Assembly: GCF_002742335.1 (NCBI RefSeq)
Contig: NZ_MDGR01000007.1
Span: 1,244,501 to 1,308,500, forward strand
DNA length: 64,000 nt
DNA from: Reichenbachiella sp. 5M10
Lineage (GTDB): Bacteria > Bacteroidota > Bacteroidia > Cytophagales > Cyclobacteriaceae
Direction of reading: 5' to 3'
The position numbers were made by a program, and so were the translations under genes. The notes under the pieces were generated by a model. The model had not been told where the DNA came from. It saw only the letters and a program-made list of their open reading frames with translations, and did not search any database. Shown one piece after another: positions 34,970-44,204 of this stretch (within the stretch, counting starts at the first letter, position 1; the number at the start of each line of letters is the position of its first letter).

Positions 34970-35914
34970 ATGCTATTAGAATTCGAAAAACCGATTGCTG
35001 AGTTAGAGGAAAAGTTGCAAGACATGAGGCAACTGGCTCGCACCAATGACGTGGATGTTTCTGAAACGGTAAAATCATTAGAACAAAAGATAGAAAAGTT
35101 GAAAAAGGATACTTTTCAGAATTTGACGCGCTGGCAGAGGGTACAGCTATCTAGGCACCCAGACAGACCCTATGCGTTGGATTATATCTTCGAAATCACA
35201 GACGACTTTATAGAGATTCATGGTGATCGCAATGTCAAAGATGACAAAGCAATGATTGGTGGGTTTGGATCCATAGATGGGCAGACTGTGATGATTATAG
35301 GGCAGCAAAAAGGCCGAAACACGAAGCAAAGACAAATGAGGAACTTTGGTATGGCCAATCCAGAAGGGTACCGTAAAGCGCTTCGATTGATGAAAATGGC
35401 TGAGAAGTTCGGTAAGCCAATTGTATGTTTGATCGACACTCCTGGAGCTTATCCGGGGCTGGAGGCTGAGGAGAGAGGGCAAGGTGAAGCCATTGCTCGC
35501 AATGTCAAAGAAATGTTTATGTTGACAGTGCCTGTGATCTGCGTGATTATTGGTGAGGGAGCTTCAGGTGGAGCCATTGGTATCGGTGTAGGAGATCGTG
35601 TACTCATGATGGAAAACACTTGGTATTCTGTGATTTCTCCAGAGTCATGTTCGTCGATATTGTGGCGTAGCTGGGAGTACAAGGAGCAAGCAGCAGAGGC
35701 TCTTAAGTTGACCGCCAACGATATGATGGGGAATAAGCTCATTGATGGGATCATCTCAGAGCCGTTGGGAGGCGCACATACGGATATGAAGGCTGCAGCC
35801 CAAGAGCTAAAAAAAGTGATATTGAAAGATATCAAAGCACTGAGTAAAGTTGATGCACGTCAACGCATCGATGCGAGAATAGATAAGTTTAGCGCCATGG
35901 GCGCATACGCATAA
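34970..35914 (+). CDS. accA: Acetyl-CoA carboxylase carboxyltransferase, alpha subunit
   Basis: 314 residues. Blocks of the AccA family: [37 protein letters not shown]-like [63 protein letters not shown] and [19 protein letters not shown]. It transfers CO2 from biotin to acetyl-CoA, the first step of fatty acid synthesis. The next gene, a lysophospholipid-type acyltransferase, starts 8 bases later, so the two are an operon with a shared lipid role. AccD is not in the window. Confidence 0.97.
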   Translation: MLLEFEKPIAELEEKLQDMRQLARTNDVDVSETVKSLEQKIEKLKKDTFQNLTRWQRVQLSRHPDRPYALDYIFEITDDFIEIHGDRNVKDDKAMIGGFGSIDGQTVMIIGQQKGRNTKQRQMRNFGMANPEGYRKALRLMKMAEKFGKPIVCLIDTPGAYPGLEAEERGQGEAIARNVKEMFMLTVPVICVIIGEGASGGAIGIGVGDRVLMMENTWYSVISPESCSSILWRSWEYKEQAAEALKLTANDMMGNKLIDGIISEPLGGAHTDMKAAAQELKKVILKDIKALSKVDARQRIDARIDKFSAMGAYA

Positions 35915-35921
35915 TATACAC

Positions 35922-36473
35922 ATGATTAGACTCATTTTTTTAGCCGTTTTCAAGCTGGTGGGTTGGCGGATAGACGGCAACCTCTCGCAGGGGCTAAAAA
36001 AATGTGTTTTGATAATTGCTCCACATACCAGTAATTGGGATTTTGTGATTGGTGTGATGTCCCGTTCGATTTGTGGTTTTCAGGCCAATTACCTTATCAA
36101 GAAAGAGTTCTTTAAATTGAAACCCCTTGCGTGGTTTTTTAAGGTGACTGGGGGGATTCCTGTGGATCGCAAAAACAAGAAGGTAGATGTTGTTGGAAGT
36201 GTTGTAGAGAAATTTCAATCTCGGGAGAGCCTTGTACTGACCATCACACCAGAAGGGACACGCTCTTATGTCAAAGAGTGGAAAACGGGGTTTTATAGAA
36301 TTGCACTTCGTGCTCAAGTTCCTATTGTTCTGGTAGGGTTTGATTATTCTAAAAGGCTTGTTCGTTTCATAGAGGAATTTAGTCCGACTGGACATATGGA
36401 TGAGGACATGGCTTACATTAAGTCCTTGTACTTGGATGTCAAAGGGAAGCACCCTGAGTTAGGTGTATATTAG
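35922..36473 (+). CDS. PlsC-like acyltransferase
   Basis: 183 residues. The acyltransferase motifs are visible: HTSNWD (HX4D, motif I), GGIPVDRKNK (motif II region) and TPEGTRS (motif III). It is shorter than typical PlsC (about 240), but short forms are common in Bacteroidota. It presumably acylates a lysophospholipid or a lipid headgroup at the inner membrane. It is co-transcribed with accA. Confidence 0.9.
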   Translation: MIRLIFLAVFKLVGWRIDGNLSQGLKKCVLIIAPHTSNWDFVIGVMSRSICGFQANYLIKKEFFKLKPLAWFFKVTGGIPVDRKNKKVDVVGSVVEKFQSRESLVLTITPEGTRSYVKEWKTGFYRIALRAQVPIVLVGFDYSKRLVRFIEEFSPTGHMDEDMAYIKSLYLDVKGKHPELGVY

Positions 36474-36611
36474 GCTACAGGGGACTGGTTTAGAGGGGAT
36501 TCTTGAAGAATGAGCGGAAAACATTTATGCTCATGAGAGCGTATGAATTTATTCTCAACTTGAGTATTCAATCACCAACTGAAGGAACGTTACTCCTCTC
36601 GCTTTGAAGAT

Positions 36612-36836
36612 ATGCTTAGAACGATCATCAAAAAAATAGCCATCTTTCCGATATTGATTTACCAGTACAGCATATCTCCGATGTTTCCTTCGTCCTGTCG
36701 ATATTCACCAACTTGTTCGCAGTATATGAAGGAGGCCATCATGAAACATGGGGCATGGAAGGGTGTCCGGTTGGGGATCAAACGAATCGGAAAATGTCAC
36801 CCATGGGGGGGGAGTGGTTACGATCCTGTTCCCTAG
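36612..36836 (+). CDS. yidD: Membrane protein insertion efficiency factor YidD
   Basis: 74 residues, the family length. Hallmarks: [35 protein letters not shown] and [12 protein letters not shown], with three conserved Cys. YidD lies at the membrane and helps YidC insert proteins. In many bacteria it sits beside rnpA-yidC; here it does not. Confidence 0.94.
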   Translation: MLRTIIKKIAIFPILIYQYSISPMFPSSCRYSPTCSQYMKEAIMKHGAWKGVRLGIKRIGKCHPWGGSGYDPVP

Positions 36837-36911
36837 TCAATAATTGCACGGGGCTTTTTCCTAAGCTGCCATTTACGACCTATCTTTGCCGGAGAATTAA
36901 AAGGAAATATT

Positions 36912-37847
36912 GTGGAAAAGAAGAACGGTTTTTATTGGTCCGACGAGAGAGAGCCTCATTTCAACAGAAGGAAAGAGATACTTGCAAAGTATCCACAGGT
37001 ACGTGATTTGTTTGGGATCGACAAAGGACTCAAATTCAAAACCTTGGCTCTGGTGGTGTTTCAATTGGCCACAGCTCCATTTATTGCAGAGTTAGCATGG
37101 TATTGGTATATACCATTGGCTTATCTTGTTGGAGCTTCCGTGAGTCATACACTTTTTTTGGCCATTCACGAGATTAGTCACGATTTGGCCTTCAAGAATC
37201 GTGTGCCCAACAACTGGCTTGCGCTAATTGCTAATATTCCGATTTTGTTTCCTTATGCTATGTCGTTTAGGACCTATCATCTCAAGCATCACTGGGAGCA
37301 AGGAGATGTAAACCATGATACTGATTTGCCAACAGACGGAGAACGAAAAGTTTTCCAAGGATTTATTGGGAAGCTGCTTTGGGCGACCAATCAAATATTG
37401 TTTTATGCTTTGAGGCCGATGTTTGTGCATCCGATCAAGTATGAGAAATGGCACAAAATCAACATCGTATTTCAGCTGATCGCTGTAGCGGTTTATTGGT
37501 ATTTTGTAGGGTATGGGGCGATTCTGTACTTGCTGTTGAGTATCTTCTTGGCGGGTAGTTTACACCCTCTGGCAGGGCATTTCATTGCCGAGCACTATGT
37601 GTTCAAAGAAGGACAAGAGACGTATTCGTACTATGGGCCGCTTAATATCTTTGCGCTAAACGTAGGTTATCACAACGAACACCATGATTTTCCAAATGTA
37701 CCGGGCACACGGCTACCTGAGGTCAAGAAAACGGCGCCTGATTTTTATGATCATTTGTTTACACACAAGTCTTGGTCCAATGTTATTATTCAGTTCATTG
37801 CTAATCCTCGGATTACACTAGGTAGTCGAGTCAGGAGACGCCGATAA
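36912..37847 (+). CDS. Fatty acid desaturase, sphingolipid delta-4 desaturase (DES/DEGS) type
   Basis: 311 residues, starting with GTG at 36912. The N-terminus (FYWSDEREPHFNRRKEILAK, YPQVRDLFGID) is the lipid-desaturase N-domain typical of eukaryotic dihydroceramide delta-4 desaturases, in which a DEPHxxRRxxILxKYP-like block is conserved. The three His boxes are HEISHD, HLKHH and HNEHHD, with four to six membrane helices around them. This points to desaturation of a ceramide-type lipid, which would fit a sphingolipid-making Bacteroidota. The substrate is unproven, and the enzyme needs di-iron and an electron donor. No sphingolipid genes adjoin it. Confidence 0.85.
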   Translation: MEKKNGFYWSDEREPHFNRRKEILAKYPQVRDLFGIDKGLKFKTLALVVFQLATAPFIAELAWYWYIPLAYLVGASVSHTLFLAIHEISHDLAFKNRVPNNWLALIANIPILFPYAMSFRTYHLKHHWEQGDVNHDTDLPTDGERKVFQGFIGKLLWATNQILFYALRPMFVHPIKYEKWHKINIVFQLIAVAVYWYFVGYGAILYLLLSIFLAGSLHPLAGHFIAEHYVFKEGQETYSYYGPLNIFALNVGYHNEHHDFPNVPGTRLPEVKKTAPDFYDHLFTHKSWSNVIIQFIANPRITLGSRVRRRR

Positions 37848-37860
37848 GACAATCCATTGT

Positions 37861-38778
37861 ATGAAAATAGTATTTATGGGTACGCCAGAGTTTGCTGTAC
37901 CTAGTTTGCAAATATTGGTAGAAAACGGTTTGGATGTCGTCGGAGTGATCACAGCTCCTGACAAACCTAAGGGGCGGGGCAAAAAGCTGCAAGGCACTCC
38001 TGTCAAGGATTATGCAGTGAGTGTAGGACTCAACGTGCTACAGCCTACCAATCTAAAAGCTCCTGAGTTCATCGAGGAGCTTCAGGCTCTTCAGGCAGAT
38101 CTACAGGTTGTAGTGGCTTTTCGTATGCTCCCTGAGGTGGTTTGGAACATGCCTTCAGGAGGTACATTTAACCTTCATGCATCGCTGTTGCCACAGTACC
38201 GTGGAGCTGCTCCGATCAATTGGGCAATCATCAACGGGGAGAAGGAGACGGGAGCCACGACTTTTTTTCTTCAACATGAGATTGATACGGGGAATGTGAT
38301 AGATCAAATCCACGAACCAATACACACTGATGACAATGTCGGGGATGTCTACGAGCGGTTGATGAATCACGGTGCAGAACTAGTGCTACATACAGTAAGG
38401 AAAATTGAGGCGGGGACGATTGAAACTCAACCCCAAGCGGAGTCTGGTACACTCAATTCTGCTCCTAAGATTCATAAAGAAACTTGTCGCATCAACTGGG
38501 ACCAACCCGCTGAGTCCGTACGTAATTTTGTCCGGGGTCTGTCTCCTTATCCAGCAGCTTGGACGCTCTGGAATGAAAAGGTCTTCAAAATATACAAGAC
38601 AACGCATGCTGAGAACCGAGAGGGAGAGGCTTTGAAAGTGGGGGGGTACCTCACAGATGGCAAGACTTATTTTAGCGTGAAAACGCAAGAGGGGTTTCTC
38701 GATGTCTTAGAAATACAGATGGAAGGCAAGAAGCGTATGGGAATCACCGATTTGCTCAGAGGATACAAATTTGACTAA
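37861..38778 (+). CDS. fmt: Methionyl-tRNA formyltransferase
   Basis: 305 residues. Blocks: MKIVFMGTPEFAVPSLQIL, PDKPKGRGKKLQGTPVKDYA, LPEVVWNMP, NLHASLLPQYRGAAPINWAI (catalytic region with the Asn-His-Asp set), TGATTFFLQHEIDTGNV, and a C-terminal OB-like domain. It formylates initiator Met-tRNA with formyl-THF. It is followed one base after its stop by folA, a sensible pairing in folate chemistry. Confidence 0.96.
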   Translation: MKIVFMGTPEFAVPSLQILVENGLDVVGVITAPDKPKGRGKKLQGTPVKDYAVSVGLNVLQPTNLKAPEFIEELQALQADLQVVVAFRMLPEVVWNMPSGGTFNLHASLLPQYRGAAPINWAIINGEKETGATTFFLQHEIDTGNVIDQIHEPIHTDDNVGDVYERLMNHGAELVLHTVRKIEAGTIETQPQAESGTLNSAPKIHKETCRINWDQPAESVRNFVRGLSPYPAAWTLWNEKVFKIYKTTHAENREGEALKVGGYLTDGKTYFSVKTQEGFLDVLEIQMEGKKRMGITDLLRGYKFD

Positions 38779-38779
38779 G

Positions 38780-39280
38780 ATGAAGATATCAATGATAGCG
38801 GCCATGTCGAGCAATCGAGTCATTGGCATCAACAATGATCTGCCGTGGCATTTGCCCGATGATATGAAGTATTTTATGGAGACGACTAAGCATCATTGCG
38901 TGATTATGGGGCGCAAGAACTATGAATCCTTGCCTCCAAAATTTCGTCCATTGCCGGACCGAACCAATTTGGTGGTGACGAGGCAGGGGGATTATGAAAC
39001 CCCTGGATGTGAACGATTTGATAGCATCGAAGCAGCCATTGAGTTTGCTCGTAATACCGGTGAAGAGGAGCTTTTCATCATTGGTGGGGGGCAGATATAT
39101 CAACTGGGACAGGCCTTGGCAGATAAAATTTATCTCACAGAGATCCATGCAGATATCGAGGGAGGAGAGGTTTTTTTTCCTGAGCTGACCAGCGACTGGC
39201 TAGAAAAAACGAGGACAGCACATGGGGTGGATGAGCGACATCAGTATGCGTTTGATTTTGTGACCTACGAACGCGGATAA
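38780..39280 (+). CDS. folA: Dihydrofolate reductase
   Basis: 166 residues from the ATG at 38780; an in-frame TTG at 38771 overlaps fmt. Blocks: MIAAMSSNRVIGINNDLPWHLPDD, HCVIMGRKNYESLP, LPDRTNLVVTRQ, LFIIGGGQIYQLGQALADKIYLTEI. It reduces dihydrofolate made by ThyA. It forms an operon with fmt (1-base gap) and probably with the following SDR gene (32-base gap). Confidence 0.96.
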   Translation: MKISMIAAMSSNRVIGINNDLPWHLPDDMKYFMETTKHHCVIMGRKNYESLPPKFRPLPDRTNLVVTRQGDYETPGCERFDSIEAAIEFARNTGEEELFIIGGGQIYQLGQALADKIYLTEIHADIEGGEVFFPELTSDWLEKTRTAHGVDERHQYAFDFVTYERG

Positions 39281-39312
39281 GTGACTGATTAGAAACTAGC
39301 AATAAAGGAATT

Positions 39313-40113
39313 ATGAAATACTTCGAAGGGAAACACATATGGATTGTCGGTGCATCGAGTGGGCTAGGAGAAGGATTGACTCATTTTCTTAGTGATGTAG
39401 ACTGTACTTTGATTTTGTCGGCACGTAGAGAAGAAGAGCTTCACCGTGTCAAGGATGCCAATCGAGGTAGAAAGGCAAAATTTGTGATTGCACCTTTGGA
39501 TCTCACGAATCCAGAGATGATCGATGCGTGTGTAGCAGATGTAGAACGTCAGTTGGGGTATATCGATATACTCGTGCAAAGCGGTGGGATAAGTCAGCGA
39601 GATACTGTGCTTCGTACCTCGATGGAGGTACAGCGCAAAATCATGGAGGTTAACTATTTTGGTGCAATACACCTGTCTAGGGCTGTCTTGCCTAAGATGG
39701 TCGAGCGCAAGTCAGGTTTGCATGTAGTAGTGACGAGTGCGGTGGGTATAATCAGTACGCCGTATCGGTCGGGTTATTCTGCTTCTAAACATGCTTTGCA
39801 TGGATTTTTTGATGCTTTACGTGCCGAGCAGCATCAAAACAACGTCAAAGTGACTCTGTTGTGTCCTGGGTACGTACATACCAATATTTCTTACAACGCG
39901 CTCATGGGAGATGGCTCTCAGCAATTGAAATTAGACAATGCACAAGCTAACGGCCTGTCCGTTGATGAATTTTGCAAGATTGCTACCAAGGCCATCGCTG
40001 CAGAGAAAGAGGAAGTCTACATTGGTGGTTTCAAAGAGGTGATGGGGATCTATGTCAAGCGGTTCTTTCCAAGTTTGTTTTCGCGCATCGTGCGTAAAAT
40101 TGCTGTAACCTAA
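39313..40113 (+). CDS. SDR family oxidoreductase
   Basis: 266 residues of the classical short-chain dehydrogenase fold: TGxxxGxG-like GASSGLGEGL near the N-terminus, NNAG replaced by QSGGIS, the catalytic Ser in VTSAVGIIST, and YSASKHAL (Tyr and Lys). It resembles the DHRS7-like/short-chain group that acts on lipids or retinoid-like substrates. The substrate is unknown. It follows folA in the same direction. Confidence 0.93.
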   Translation: MKYFEGKHIWIVGASSGLGEGLTHFLSDVDCTLILSARREEELHRVKDANRGRKAKFVIAPLDLTNPEMIDACVADVERQLGYIDILVQSGGISQRDTVLRTSMEVQRKIMEVNYFGAIHLSRAVLPKMVERKSGLHVVVTSAVGIISTPYRSGYSASKHALHGFFDALRAEQHQNNVKVTLLCPGYVHTNISYNALMGDGSQQLKLDNAQANGLSVDEFCKIATKAIAAEKEEVYIGGFKEVMGIYVKRFFPSLFSRIVRKIAVT

Positions 40114-40224
40114 GGTTTTCTCGATTAGAGGTATTGAATCATCCAATTTGTATTTAATTTGGAGGAGTGCTGCTGTGGATATACTGCACCGGCTCATACT
40201 GTCAAAGAACAAGCAAGCAGTGCC

Positions 40225-42018
40225 ATGCATAAGATTACATTCTATTTTCTTTTACTCCTTTCGATATGTTTTCATTTTCAACCTAGCCACGCGAGTGACC
40301 TCACATGGCAGCAAGCTCAGTTGGATGGAGGAGGTTTGCTTACTATTCAGTACAAACTCAATGAACCGTTTCTTATTGCCAATGACAGCTTATGGATTGA
40401 GGGAATGGAGTACGATATGATGATTGGGTTTCAGCATTATTTGCTCAACCATTATGGAGTTGTACTCAAGTACGAATGGGTAGAACGACAAAGTTTGGTA
40501 GAGATATTTGAGCGCATACAAACGATCAATAAGCCTGGAGAGATTGGTTTAGATATTATTTCTTGGACCGCAGATCGCGAAAAAAATGTCAAGTTTTCCG
40601 AACCTTACTTTCCGGATTTTCAGGTGTTGATTGCCAACCGGTCCAGCCCTACTGTACTTCAGCTAGGAGATTTTGTTCAAAGTTACAATCATCACACGGC
40701 GATCACTGTGGCAGGTACTACCTATGAAAAGAACCTTCAAGAGATCAAATCTTCAGCTGGTTTGGATTTTGAGATAAAATATATAGAGAAGAGCACGGAG
40801 ATTGTTCAACATGTTATTCGGACACCCGGTAGTTTTGGTTATATCGATTTGACACGTTATCTGTTGGCTTTGGATAACAATCTGCCGGTCAAACGCCTCA
40901 ATGCCTACGCGGTAAAGGGACATGGTTTGGGGGTGATTTTTAATAAGAATTCGGACTGGGAGGTGCCGTTCAATGAGTACCTCGCCAGTCAAGAATTTGA
41001 CCGTATCAGAGACCGAGGATTGGATAAGTATTTTGGGCCGGATTTTCAAGCATTCATTGATAATCTCGAAGATCATAAAAACGAAGAGGTCGTACTCCTG
41101 ATGCAAGAGAAGAAGTTTATGGACGAGGAGATAGACAATCAGATGATTCAAGTGGAAAAGCAAACGAGATTGAGGAATGTTCTATTGCTGAGTGTGGGAA
41201 TGGTTCTAATGGTTAGTTTTTTTCTTTACAATCGATACAAGATTAAATCGAAAGCCAATCAGGAATTGACCGCTCAGCGTCAGATCATAGAAAATCAAAA
41301 TGTACAGCTCGAAGAAAACGTCAAGAAATTGGTCGAACTCAACGAGGATAAAAATAGTTTTATCCGTATCCTGTCTCACGATTTGCGTGCTCCGATCAAT
41401 AATATCAATGGGATATCTCGTATCCTGTTGAGTGATGCGGAGGATTTGAAACCCGACCAGTCCAAACTGCTGCTTCATGTATCGGATGAGTCCAAGCGGT
41501 TGAGTGATATGGTGACACGTATTTTAGATGTGGAAAAAATGGAGTCAGAGACGGAGGAAGAGTTTGTCAGGGTGGATATTCATGGTGTATTGTCGCGAGT
41601 AGTGACGAATTTTGCGCCGACGGCTGAGTCGAAGGGAATTTCATTGCGGCAGGATTTGGTGGAGGGCACTTTTGTGATGGGACTGGAGGAGTTTTTCTTT
41701 CATGTATTTGATAACGTCCTATCCAACGCGATCAAGTTTTCGCCACAAGGCGCTAGTATCTACGTCAACTCTACCGTGGTAGAAAATCATGTAGAAGTGA
41801 GAATCAAGGATGAAGGACCTGGTATCTCCAAGGAGGATCAAAAGAAGATGTTTAAGAAATTTCAGATGCTCAGCGCCAAAGCTACAGCGGGAGAAAAGTC
41901 TTCGGGATTGGGATTGTCCATCGTCAGCAAGTATATCAAGTTGCTAGATGGGCAGTTGACTTGTGAGTCAAAGGTAGGGGAGGGTACGACATTTGTAATC
42001 CATTTTGCTGCATGCTAG
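40225..42018 (+). CDS. Sensor histidine kinase with periplasmic solute-binding domain (paralogue)
   Basis: 597 residues from the ATG at 40225 (MHKITFYFLLLLSICFHFQ), giving a proper signal peptide; the frame is open to 40159. It matches the kinase at 10274: solute-binding-like domain about 25-280, a membrane helix about 318-336, coiled coil, phospho-His near 385 (LSHDLRAPIN), N box (DNVLSNAIKFS), G1 (DEGPGISKED) and G2 (GLGLSIVSKYI). The two extracellular domains differ in most residues, so the ligands probably differ. No response regulator is adjacent. Confidence 0.92.
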   Translation: MHKITFYFLLLLSICFHFQPSHASDLTWQQAQLDGGGLLTIQYKLNEPFLIANDSLWIEGMEYDMMIGFQHYLLNHYGVVLKYEWVERQSLVEIFERIQTINKPGEIGLDIISWTADREKNVKFSEPYFPDFQVLIANRSSPTVLQLGDFVQSYNHHTAITVAGTTYEKNLQEIKSSAGLDFEIKYIEKSTEIVQHVIRTPGSFGYIDLTRYLLALDNNLPVKRLNAYAVKGHGLGVIFNKNSDWEVPFNEYLASQEFDRIRDRGLDKYFGPDFQAFIDNLEDHKNEEVVLLMQEKKFMDEEIDNQMIQVEKQTRLRNVLLLSVGMVLMVSFFLYNRYKIKSKANQELTAQRQIIENQNVQLEENVKKLVELNEDKNSFIRILSHDLRAPINNINGISRILLSDAEDLKPDQSKLLLHVSDESKRLSDMVTRILDVEKMESETEEEFVRVDIHGVLSRVVTNFAPTAESKGISLRQDLVEGTFVMGLEEFFFHVFDNVLSNAIKFSPQGASIYVNSTVVENHVEVRIKDEGPGISKEDQKKMFKKFQMLSAKATAGEKSSGLGLSIVSKYIKLLDGQLTCESKVGEGTTFVIHFAAC

Positions 42019-42025
42019 CAAGATC

Positions 42026-42745
42026 TTAGCACCATGACTGGTGAGCATAGCGGTAGGCTAGACCGATAGAGATAGCCAATCCAAAGCTGAGTAGTGTCCC
42101 AATCAAGATGTATTCTGTGAGTTTACGGTCTTTGGCTTTGGATAGGTCGCTGAATCGAAAGACGGATTTCGCGGCAATCAAGAGCCCAATGGCCTGCCAT
42201 TGATTGAGTACGATGAAGCCAAATACAAAGAGTCGCTCCAAAATTCCGATGTATTTTCCGGCTTGGGCTAGCGAGTCATTCTCACTGTCTTCGTTGAGTG
42301 TCCAGCGACTCATGATCAATCGCATCACGATGGAGGAGATCGATGTGATGGACAGCAAGGCAAAGATTAAGAGGAGTGATGAGTTGGCATACAAAACCCC
42401 AAAATCAATAGCGAAGGGTTCATGGAAGTAGACTAGGGCCCCAATGATGAGCAAGTGAGCGACTTGATCGATGACAAATAGTAGGCGGGTATTGACGACT
42501 GAGTCTAGATGGAGTTTGACCAAGTCTATGAAGAAATGACTGACAGCAATCACAACCATCAGTGGTACATAGTTCCAGTCAAACTGTAGCAGTACAAGCA
42601 GGGTGAGAACATGTACCAAGACATGCAGGTATAGGAATCTAGATCGATGTTTTTTGAGGCGTTTGTCTACGACCCATTCATCGGGTTGTAGTACAAAGTC
42701 ACCAAGCGTATGTGCAATTAATAGTTTGAGTAGAAGGGAGATCAT
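42026..42745 (-). CDS. DUF3307 membrane protein
   Basis: 239 residues with six or so hydrophobic segments. The start ISLLLKLLIAHTLGDFVLQPD is the DUF3307 pattern (AHxxxDFxLQ). The function is unknown. Its ATG overlaps the satD stop (ATGA), so the two are coupled; the pair recurs in many bacteria. It is convergent with the upstream kinase (stop 8 bases from its stop). Confidence 0.88.
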   Translation of the reverse strand: MISLLLKLLIAHTLGDFVLQPDEWVVDKRLKKHRSRFLYLHVLVHVLTLLVLLQFDWNYVPLMVVIAVSHFFIDLVKLHLDSVVNTRLLFVIDQVAHLLIIGALVYFHEPFAIDFGVLYANSSLLLIFALLSITSISSIVMRLIMSRWTLNEDSENDSLAQAGKYIGILERLFVFGFIVLNQWQAIGLLIAAKSVFRFSDLSKAKDRKLTEYILIGTLLSFGLAISIGLAYRYAHQSWC

Positions 42746-43341
42746 AGCGTGTCTAGTTGTTGCGTGTAGTAGCGGTTGAGATTCATTACTTCTTCGTATC
42801 CTCCTCTTTTCAATGCTTCACTGATCGTACTTTGGGACTTGTTGAGCAATTTGGCGATATCTTTTTGATTTTTGGTAGGGTGTTCGATTACTGTCGTGAT
42901 GATTTTTGCTACAGTACTACTCCATTGGTTGGCTGTCAGTAGTGCGAGAGTGAGCATAAGGTTGAGTGTGTCATTCCAGTGTGGGTCTTCGGATTGGATG
43001 ACAAGGGTTTGTTTTTTCATGTTCTCGAAGGCTTCTCCGGAGTGTACGTAGGCCGAGCCGTTGGATTCAGTGATGTTTTGTGCATGATGTGTTTCTTGGC
43101 CTATACCAAGGGCAATGCGGACGTCTTGGTTTTTCGTTTGTTTGATGGCAGCCTTGATATGTAGGGCCGCAAGGAGAGCAACCTTAGGAGCCACGGATAA
43201 CTGGAAACTGTCACCTCTATATATCTCCCATTGTTTGGGAGAGGTGCCATAGTGGTTGAGTACTTTTTTTAGCTTGAGTAGCCAGTCAGAGGGTTGACCT
43301 GCTTGTGAATTGATGATATCTCCGGTGAGTATGGCAATCAT
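42742..43341 (-). CDS. SatD family protein with C-terminal helix-turn-helix
   Basis: 199 residues. The SatD family start is visible (IAILTGDIINSQAGQPSDWL) with WEIYRGDSFQL and ALGIGQETHHAQNI. A C-terminal helix-turn-helix is likely (about 155-185, NQKDIAKLLNKSQSTISEALKR). Such a layout suggests a DNA-binding regulator that could control its own operon. Three palindromes stand in front of it, the nearest ending 21 bases before the ATG. Confidence 0.87.
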   Translation of the reverse strand: MIAILTGDIINSQAGQPSDWLLKLKKVLNHYGTSPKQWEIYRGDSFQLSVAPKVALLAALHIKAAIKQTKNQDVRIALGIGQETHHAQNITESNGSAYVHSGEAFENMKKQTLVIQSEDPHWNDTLNLMLTLALLTANQWSSTVAKIITTVIEHPTKNQKDIAKLLNKSQSTISEALKRGGYEEVMNLNRYYTQQLDTL

Positions 43342-43361
43342 AGTAGGGTGTTTGTTGCTAA

Positions 43362-43385
43362 GATATCGTCTTTGTAGACGATATC
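43362..43385. promoter_or_regulatory. Operator-like palindrome 1 (nearest satD)
   Basis: A perfect 24-bp palindrome: GATATCGTCT, TTGT, AGACGATATC. Its centre is at 43373.5. Confidence 0.78.
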
Positions 43386-43391
43386 CTACTG

Positions 43392-43411
43392 TATCGTCTA
43401 CAAAGACGATA
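43392..43411. promoter_or_regulatory. Operator-like palindrome 2
   Basis: TATCGTCT, ACAA, AGACGATA, perfect 8-bp arms. Its centre, 43401.5, is exactly 28 bp from palindrome 1. Confidence 0.78.
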
Positions 43412-43419
43412 TGGAGGTG

Positions 43420-43439
43420 TATCGCTTATGCAGACGATA
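43420..43439. promoter_or_regulatory. Operator-like palindrome 3 (imperfect)
   Basis: TATCGCTT, ATGC, AGACGATA. Two bases of the left arm deviate. Its centre, 43429.5, is again 28 bp away, and it ends next to the stop codon of the YdcF-type gene. Confidence 0.7.
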
Positions 43440-43440
43440 G

Positions 43441-44199
43441 TTAGATGTAGCCTGCTAGGCGATAAGCTGTGAGTCCCATCCATTCTTTGATGAGTATGGA
43501 CCACAGTTGCAAGCTGTAGACGGAAGGGATCAGTAGGGCGTCTGGTGTGGCCCGGATTTGTCCACCATAGTAGTCAGTAGGGAAGGCGTCTGGATAGAGG
43601 CCTGTTTTTTCAAAGCATGCTTTTGCTCGTCGCATATGAAATGCTGAGGTGAAGAGAATGCTCGTTTCATTGGGGGGGAGGAGTGTAGCAGAGAAACTGG
43701 CGTTTTCGTGCGTGTTGCGGGACTGGTCCTCTATATAGATTGCTGAGGAGTCTACACCGCACATTCGAGCAAAGTCTGCCAATGCATGGCTTTCTTTGAC
43801 GCCCTCAAAGGTCAGCGTTCCTGAGCCTCCCGATATCAATATTTTCTTGACCTTACCAAGATGGTAGAGTTGTATGGCGTGTACGATGCGGTCTGCTCCC
43901 TTGTTGAACTGTACTCGGTCATAGGGTGGCCGATTGGGCTCTGTGATGCCTGCGAGAACGATGGCCCAATCGTAGGCTTGGTCTATGCTGGTATAGGTCA
44001 CAGGCGGAGGTTCCCAAAGGTTCATCATCCACTTGGCAAGCAGAGGGTTGCTGCAAAATAGTAACAAAGCGATTCCCAAACGTAGGAGAGGCTTTTTGAG
44101 TCGGGAATGTCGCCAGGTCAGCCCCGTGATCAATAAAAGACAACTTAGACTAAGTGGCATCAAGAACCATGTGATGATTTTGGATAGGACGAAAAACAT
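43441..44199 (-). CDS. YdcF/ElyC family protein (DUF218)
   Basis: 252 residues. Two N-terminal membrane helices are followed by the DUF218 domain: DWAIVLAGITEP, IQLYHLGKVKKILISGGSG, IYIEDQSRNTHENASF and TSAFHMRRAKACFEKTGL. ElyC relatives support envelope or undecaprenyl-phosphate lipid metabolism. It follows the ABC transporter gene by 5 bases, so they are one operon. It reads on toward satD but the operators lie in between. Confidence 0.9.
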   Translation of the reverse strand: MFFVLSKIITWFLMPLSLSCLLLITGLTWRHSRLKKPLLRLGIALLLFCSNPLLAKWMMNLWEPPPVTYTSIDQAYDWAIVLAGITEPNRPPYDRVQFNKGADRIVHAIQLYHLGKVKKILISGGSGTLTFEGVKESHALADFARMCGVDSSAIYIEDQSRNTHENASFSATLLPPNETSILFTSAFHMRRAKACFEKTGLYPDAFPTDYYGGQIRATPDALLIPSVYSLQLWSILIKEWMGLTAYRLAGYI

Positions 44200-44204
44200 G
44201 GTCG

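Noticed and set aside
43362-43439. Evenly spaced 28-bp repeats that could pass for a tiny CRISPR array
   Set aside because: The units are palindromes with 8-base gaps instead of 30-40-base spacers, there are no cas genes, and they sit in a promoter.
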